Below, piece after piece: positions 7,801 through 9,413 of a stretch of 9,413 bases of DNA; position 1 is the first letter of the stretch, and each line of letters begins with the position of its first letter. Origin of the DNA: Candidatus Bathyarchaeota archaeon. Lineage in GTDB: Archaea; Asgardarchaeota; Lokiarchaeia; Sigyniarchaeales; Sigyniarchaeaceae. The notes beneath the pieces were generated by a model, which had not been told where the DNA came from, ran no database searches, and was given only the letters and a program-made list of their open reading frames with translations. The stretch is from the NCBI GenBank assembly GCA_014729935.1, contig WJJB01000394.1:1-9413 (forward strand), given 5' to 3'. A program made the translations under genes and the position numbers.

Positions 7801-9413
7801 AATACCACCACTGTCTATTGGCAAGCCATGATAATCGATGCGGCGGGGAACGGGATCCCGGTTGATGATAATGGTCAACCATATAGTTACCGTGAGCCGG
7901 CGATCTCGGTGGAAGAGCAAACTGACCCTCCGGATGAACTCGATCTCTCGGAGAGCGGGAGCTTCACGGTTACCTTGATTATCACCGCCGACGAGGAGTT
8001 CGTGGATAATATCACCATTGCGTATCGCTTCGACGATGGGAATGGGTGGAATTATGCCATCCTCGATCGAATCACGGGATCGGTCCACGCGTACACCTTC
8101 CAAGATTTTTCTCCATCCATCACGCTCCTTGAATATTACATCACCGTGCATGATATTTTCGGAAACGATAAACCCACTGGCATTCAACAGTCCGTGCAGG
8201 TCATACCATCCTTGCCAGAATGGAACATCACCGAAGACCAACAGGTGACCATCTTGTTTGCAGCGTTGGCAATCGGGCTGGTATCGGGCTTGGTTTTCTC
8301 CTTGATCGTGAAGCGCTCCGACCCCCTTGTTGTCAAGCGGGGGAAGGGGGGAACGCATGAACAACGACGGGCAGGTACATCTCATGATGCAGGACACCAG
8401 GCAGGTGCTGCTTCCATTCCCGAACCGCAGAAGGTCCTTGCTCGTGATGATGATTCGCACATTACACAAGGTTTCCAAGGAAAATCCTTCAAGAACATGA
8501 ACATCGCCATCACCATCACGGGATCAATCATGTTGATCACCATCCTCTTGGCCATGATCAGCATTGCCATCTTTTCTTTCCCCGAGGGTAGCATGCTTGC
8601 ACTTGCTGGCACCTTCCTCTGTGCGGTGGTCCTATGGATGCTTCTAGCCATCAGGGCCATCATGAAAACATTCCATGATGATAAAAGGAAATTGGCAAGT
8701 CGCCCCCTCATCTTCATCACGGGATTATCCATCTTCATCATCCTGGTATCCATCCTGCTGATTGGCAATGAGGTTCCCTGGTGGCGTGTCCGGGTAAACC
8801 AGGAAGCCTATGATTTCGGCGATATCATGCTGCCCGGCATGATCACGTCCCTTGCCAGCACGTTCTTCTCGTCAATACTTCTGCTCACGTGGTCCATCTC
8901 GAGGAACGTGGAAAGGGTTCAAGAAGAGCTGCACAGGGCAAGGAAGCATAACATGAATCCAGGATGGTTATTGAGGAAGAGGCACGCGGAATTATCGATT
9001 CTCATGAACTCTGTTGGGTTGAAGGCACTCGTTTTCACCGTGATCATTGGATCTACCATAATTTTCGCCAGTGACCTTAGTACCTACACGATCCAAGGGT
9101 TAACGCTCATCGTGCCATTCATCATCGGCACCGCGTCCATGATATTAGCAGGCATGCTTTACCGACGCAAAAAAATCAAGGAAACATTTCCAATCGTCCT
9201 GGATCACCTCATCACCTGTCACGAGTGCGGGCAGAGAACGGCCATGGGTGGAACCTATTGTGAAAGCTGCGGCACCAAGCTGATCAAGGGAACTAGGAAG
9301 GAACAAGGTATTCGCTGTACGAATTGTAAGAGTGTGGATCCCGTCGATGCTCGAAATTGCCGGTATTGCGGTGCCATGCTCTCAGGGAATGAAGACTCTA
9401 AAAACAGCAAGGA
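4834..9413 (+). CDS. Giant membrane-anchored surface protein: Asp-box/Ig ectodomain, seven-helix membrane domain, double zinc ribbon (3' end beyond window)
   Basis: A single uninterrupted frame of 1526 codons runs off the right edge; I translated it directly. Residues 1-19 are basic with HHCWKC, and 20-38 form a hydrophobic signal anchor or signal peptide. Residues 40-1135 are beta-rich and extracellular, with about 30 N-x-S/T sequons. Four Asp-boxes (S-x-D-x-G-x-x-W/F at 213-220, 590-597, 637-644, 677-684) indicate a BNR/sialidase-like beta-propeller, without evidence for sialidase catalysis. Ig/FN3-like modules follow at about 845-920, 930-1005 and 1035-1110 (for example LADGTYHWWVRFTDRVGH). 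Membrane segments are near 1137-1160, 1223-1249, 1254-1277, 1291-1311, 1331-1354, 1394-1413 and 1421-1443. Two CxxC-CxxC zinc ribbons end the visible part. Topology follows the positive-inside rule. Role unknown: receptor, adhesin or envelope organiser are guesses. Confidence 0.9.
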   Translation, partial: MNWRMKVKAFRWHHCWKCKLTILLGISCISMLTMQFMMTHDQDPVFSMDKQGKRTDWVLDTSSGVSFVQLPRVSQKYISPDTTPGQGDSTIFSFSVDQAVNFTLNVSAYYEPMNLPFLFPIQDSSAWFLDNGTWLVACIEDRLNPTDERDIILGIGENAKDLKWKTVGAANITNGMSIAVHGDTITIVYLEKGSTGMGDPDDWPVERVRYFISEDFGNSWVNGTLWDASGWTQAWFSGITLEVYQGNFSCAWGFANASESMKREQSTIWESRHSGSAGEPWTTPTNLTCLGYQSVHAYRPKFLQDHVSGMLYLQVNNVSSPNNYYGILYELGNGINGTTWTDAWELTLEAENMEEPIVDCALDDATGIFYFVNNTTWEDGIRNASGWKAPVGDIDPCELHALNDRFTLLAHQGPKMHCSSILTVSGAISGGLLDCEPGFNFRNINGTLEPYQTYSVSFDGKDAFGNSHNASAYLFRVDTISDTMGSTESMIVVEVDDTIASCNVETSGQYISPSASPGIKDVMQFSMNASKHGIASLFIESNESVIAEINVTDGSDTYGLLATCGDGRTNYLFHGITEGVTNNGVRFTRSSDGGLSWSNGELIYETVERIESIIATSSGDEIYCFVKDEVNYMLFHSLDSGDSFMKSSLPGRIDAFTSDAVAWRSSSNSSHFSINISKDHGYVWKSFLSIPKAPLMAGYSILEGAAFDPTSGNYSFLLVNDSSLDTAFLTVTNDGSVFTISENISTGGSYFLESHGGTMELDWWINSTGQGEWIITSSHYSVINMENLEAALACTTTTGDGTFTPWRNFTSITQGFLPSTFIFWDIHFPVNATPCFANLHFDPILLKGTQITVHAASPLVFSKSIPVSPSSMNHINFAGASGNGLMLADGTYHWWVRFTDRVGHVSITEGNFTIDNMAPVDISDEMYTSPVLPCPSMPTNITVSVVESHPGGAILSYRTNPGNPWTEVSMVMLAMLGDTVNYSVVLPALNTTTVYWQAMIIDAAGNGIPVDDNGQPYSYREPAISVEEQTDPPDELDLSESGSFTVTLIITADEEFVDNITIAYRFDDGNGWNYAILDRITGSVHAYTFQDFSPSITLLEYYITVHDIFGNDKPTGIQQSVQVIPSLPEWNITEDQQVTILFAALAIGLVSGLVFSLIVKRSDPLVVKRGKGGTHEQRRAGTSHDAGHQAGAASIPEPQKVLARDDDSHITQGFQGKSFKNMNIAITITGSIMLITILLAMISIAIFSFPEGSMLALAGTFLCAVVLWMLLAIRAIMKTFHDDKRKLASRPLIFITGLSIFIILVSILLIGNEVPWWRVRVNQEAYDFGDIMLPGMITSLASTFFSSILLLTWSISRNVERVQEELHRARKHNMNPGWLLRKRHAELSILMNSVGLKALVFTVIIGSTIIFASDLSTYTIQGLTLIVPFIIGTASMILAGMLYRRKKIKETFPIVLDHLITCHECGQRTAMGGTYCESCGTKLIKGTRKEQGIRCTNCKSVDPVDARNCRYCGAMLSGNEDSKNSK
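5470..6885 (+). other. Asp-box (BNR) repeat region of the surface protein
   Basis: Four motifs fit S-x-D-x-G-x-x-W/F: SEDFGNSW (5470-5493), SSDGGLSW (6601-6624), SLDSGDSF (6742-6765) and SKDHGYVW (6862-6885). They are hallmarks of beta-propeller blade hairpins. Degenerate forms lie between (TTWEDG near residue 375, TNDGSVF near 732). The long gap between the first and second copies suggests eroded blades or two propellers. Confidence 0.7.
8242..9162 (+). other. Seven predicted membrane helices of the surface protein
   Basis: Hydrophobic segments begin at residue 1137 and end at 1443. Loops with many Arg/Lys (1161-1222, 1278-1290, 1355-1393, 1444-1449) alternate with poorly charged or acidic ones, so the first helix goes from outside to inside and the C-terminus is cytoplasmic. 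If the N-terminal hydrophobic stretch is cleaved, the mature protein has exactly seven spans, N-out and C-in. Confidence 0.75.
9217..9369 (+). other. Tandem zinc ribbons in the cytoplasmic tail
   Basis: Ribbon 1 uses C1462, C1465, C1476 and C1479 (CHEC...CESC). Ribbon 2 uses C1495, C1498, C1509 and C1512 (CTNC...CRYC). This is the double zinc ribbon pattern common in archaeal proteins, usually a protein- or nucleic-acid-binding adaptor. The chain continues past residue 1526 with a polar stretch. Confidence 0.85.

Noticed and set aside
7738..8478. 246-codon - strand open frame
   Set aside because: It lies wholly antisense to the surface-protein frame, whose Ig-like modules, membrane helix and sequons are clear. 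Its translation shows no motif.
8382..8768. 128-codon - strand open frame rich in Met
   Set aside because: The Met-rich composition is the reverse complement of His/ATC-rich membrane-helix codons of the surface protein.
1..9413. CRISPR array, insertion sequence, tRNA or rRNA
   Set aside because: No spaced direct repeats, transposase-like product, terminal inverted repeats, cloverleaf or rRNA-like sequence was seen.

Overview
The window looks archaeal. It holds a PAC2-family proteasome assembly chaperone, a family X DNA polymerase with an attached PHP nuclease, TATA-like promoter elements, GGTG-type Shine-Dalgarno sequences, and a giant surface protein dense in N-glycosylation sequons with cytoplasmic zinc ribbons. 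GC content is moderate. The mix resembles Asgard archaea, but that placement is an inference from protein style; no rRNA or other lineage marker is present.

Layout. (1) Positions 2-1690, + strand: the 3' part of an alkaline-phosphatase-superfamily phosphodiesterase gene, cut by the left window edge. (2) Positions 1726-2502, - strand: a PAC2-family protein converging on gene 1 with a 35-bp gap. Its tail is a coiled coil, a Gln/Asn-rich linker and a C-terminal Ile-Phe-Thr that resembles a proteasome-docking HbYX motif. (3) Positions 2503-2912: a 410-bp divergent intergenic region with a TATA-like element, two perfect inverted repeats beside it, and a possible 61-codon + strand gene (2646-2831) with a well-placed Shine-Dalgarno. 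(4) Positions 2913-4616, + strand: polX, complete, with all expected polymerase and PHP metal ligands. (5) Positions 4617-4833: intergenic, with a perfect small hairpin, a T7 tract (likely terminator) and a weak promoter with a ribosome binding site. (6) Positions 4834-9413, + strand, open at the right edge: one uninterrupted reading frame of at least 1526 codons. It encodes a signal anchor, an ectodomain of about 1100 residues with four Asp-boxes (BNR/sialidase-like propeller) and Ig-like modules, seven further membrane segments, and two cytoplasmic CxxC-CxxC zinc ribbons.

The genes do not form an obvious pathway. PAC2 and polX are housekeeping functions in divergent orientation. The phosphodiesterase and the surface protein are separate transcription units at the edges. 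The surface protein is the most novel item: its predicted topology (huge outside domain, seven membrane helices after the signal anchor, zinc-binding tail inside) is receptor-like, but no function can be assigned from sequence alone.
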